Shown: positions 6,923 through 7,374 of the stretch, piece after piece | Layout of the letters: every line of letters starts with the position of its first letter | Numbering within the stretch: position 1 is the stretch's first letter | Translations under genes and position numbers: made by a program | NCBI GenBank assembly: GCA_046154695.1 | Contig: JBJXFI010000277.1 | Span: forward strand, 1 to 7,374 | DNA length: 7,374 bases | Origin: DALYLB01 sp046154695 | Lineage (GTDB): Bacteria > Acidobacteriota > Blastocatellia > RBC074 | Reading direction: 5' to 3' | Notes under the pieces: model-generated | What the model was told of the DNA's origin: nothing | What the model saw: the letters and a program-made list of their open reading frames with translations, nothing else | Database searches by the model: none

Positions 6923-6930
6923 CGGGGATT

Positions 6931-6935
6931 CTCCT
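6931..6935 (-). promoter_or_regulatory. Ribosome binding site fixing the hydrolase start
   Basis: AGGAG on the minus strand lies 8 nt before ATG 6922. The longer frame starting at 6982 would place this site inside the gene. Confidence 0.65.
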
Positions 6936-6936
6936 G

Positions 6937-7133
6937 TTATCGGGTTTTCCGCGTTGTCGCATGTTCGACCCCGATCTGGCAAGGGCTGCGGCGCTTTGTT
7001 CGCATTTGGGATTCATTCTTCCCGCGAGCGAACAAGGCGGCGCGAGCGGTCGGCCCTTCCCGCGATTCAACATCTTTACTTGCGCCGCTTTTCCCCAGGA
7101 TGCGACACGGCACGGCATTTGAAAAGACTGTCT
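6937..7133. other. Intergenic stretch without recognised features
   Basis: This is the non-coding part of the divergent gap between the hydrolase and the permease scar, before the second palindromic repeat. Open frames here are short and show no family resemblance. I see no convincing promoter on either strand and no RNA gene. Confidence 0.5.
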
Positions 7134-7136
7134 GGA

Positions 7137-7188
7137 GTTCCGCCATCAGGCGGCCTGCCATTCACGGGAGCCCGCGGAAAAGCGGAAC
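7137..7188. repeat. REP-like palindromic repeat, copy 2
   Basis: The left arm GTTCCGCCATCAGGCGG (7137-7153) differs from copy 1 at a single base. The right arm CCGCGGAAAAGCGGAAC (7172-7188) is more degraded, agreeing with copy 1 at 13 of 17 positions, with an 18-nt loop. Both copies continue with CCAAACA two bases after the right arm. The upstream GGA (7134-7136) makes GGAGTTCC, which would pair with GGAACTCC of copy 1. The distance to the next ATG is 27 nt, against 25 nt in copy 1. Confidence 0.72.
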
Positions 7189-7204
7189 GCCAAACACGTC
7201 CGTC

Positions 7205-7211
7205 AAGGGGA
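7205..7211 (+). promoter_or_regulatory. Ribosome binding site before the permease scar
   Basis: AAGGGGA lies 4 nt before ATG 7216. It is a preserved translation start of the lost permease gene, so a short peptide may still be made. Confidence 0.5.
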
Positions 7212-7215
7212 ACGT

Positions 7216-7292
7216 ATGCAAAGCCTGCTACTGGATCTGCGCTATGGCGCGCGACGCGGATCGATCCGATCGTGGCGCTGCGGGAGGAATAG
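7216..7292 (+). pseudogene. Remnant of an ADOP/MacB-like ABC permease gene with an internal deletion
   Basis: The frame at ATG 7216 begins MQSLLLDLRYGAR, the usual opening of acidobacterial ADOP permeases (MacB/FtsX-like ABC transporter permeases). From 7248 a different frame reads RATRIDPIVALREE followed by TAG 7290-7292, the usual last residues of the same family. Intact members are about 800-900 residues by general knowledge, so nearly the entire gene (transmembrane segments and periplasmic domains) is missing. The two ends meet within CGCGCG (7248-7253), where either side could supply the bases. The join shifts the frame, so the translated product is a 51-residue peptide with an unrelated tail ending at TAA 7369-7371. 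A functional permease is impossible from this locus. A collapsed assembly is the main alternative to a true deletion. Confidence 0.75.
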
Positions 7293-7374
7293 ACGGAGCG
7301 CCCCGGCTGTTCCTCAGTGGCGCGCGGAGGCCGCGAAAGGCTTCGTTGCGAAAGGGCGGCGATTGCGATAATTT

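Noticed and set aside
1..7374. CRISPR array, tRNA, rRNA or intact insertion sequence
   Set aside because: No regularly spaced repeats, no tRNA-like arms with a CCA context, no rRNA-like segments, and no transposase frame was seen.

Overview
The window is high-GC bacterial DNA. It most resembles an acidobacterium of the Bryobacterales/Solibacter type. This is a judgement from gene content: the tail of a carboxypeptidase-regulatory-like protein, a large secreted M14 metallopeptidase with a C-terminal amidotransferase-like fold, a Uma2-family protein, and the two ends of a MacB-like (ADOP) permease. No rRNA, tRNA, CRISPR array or intact transposase is visible, so the taxonomy is an inference.

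Layout from left to right. (1) Positions 3-344 (+) are the 3' end of a protein with a carboxypeptidase-regulatory-like beta-sandwich domain; its start lies outside the window. (2) A short leader of about 100 nt carries a palindromic repeat that ends 25 nt before the next start codon. (3) Positions 445-3483 (+) encode a 1012-residue secreted zinc carboxypeptidase-like protein. (4) Positions 3565-4164 (+) encode a small PlsC-type acyltransferase. (5) Positions 4189-4920 (-) encode a Uma2-family protein, convergent with the acyltransferase and 24 nt from it. (6) Positions 4921-5313 are a divergent intergenic region with two inverted repeats: a perfect 9-bp palindrome over the candidate Uma2 promoter, and a larger 19-bp-arm element. 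(7) Positions 5314-5745 (+) encode an SRPBCC/AHSA1-like small protein. (8) Positions 5774-6922 (-) encode a cytoplasmic alpha/beta hydrolase. (9) Positions 6923-7215 are intergenic and hold a second copy of the palindromic repeat, again just before a start codon. (10) Positions 7216-7292 (+) are a scar of an ADOP permease gene: its first 13 codons are joined directly, out of frame, to its last 14 codons and stop.

The genes do not form one pathway. The regulatory-domain protein, the M14 peptidase and the acyltransferase lie on the same strand and could be partly co-transcribed. The rest are single genes with alternating orientation. The window looks like an ordinary chromosomal region with marks of repeat spread and gene loss. 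I see no convincing undescribed multi-gene system. The best leads are the repeat placed directly before two start codons, the permease scar with its short overlap at the junction, and the palindrome over the Uma2 promoter.
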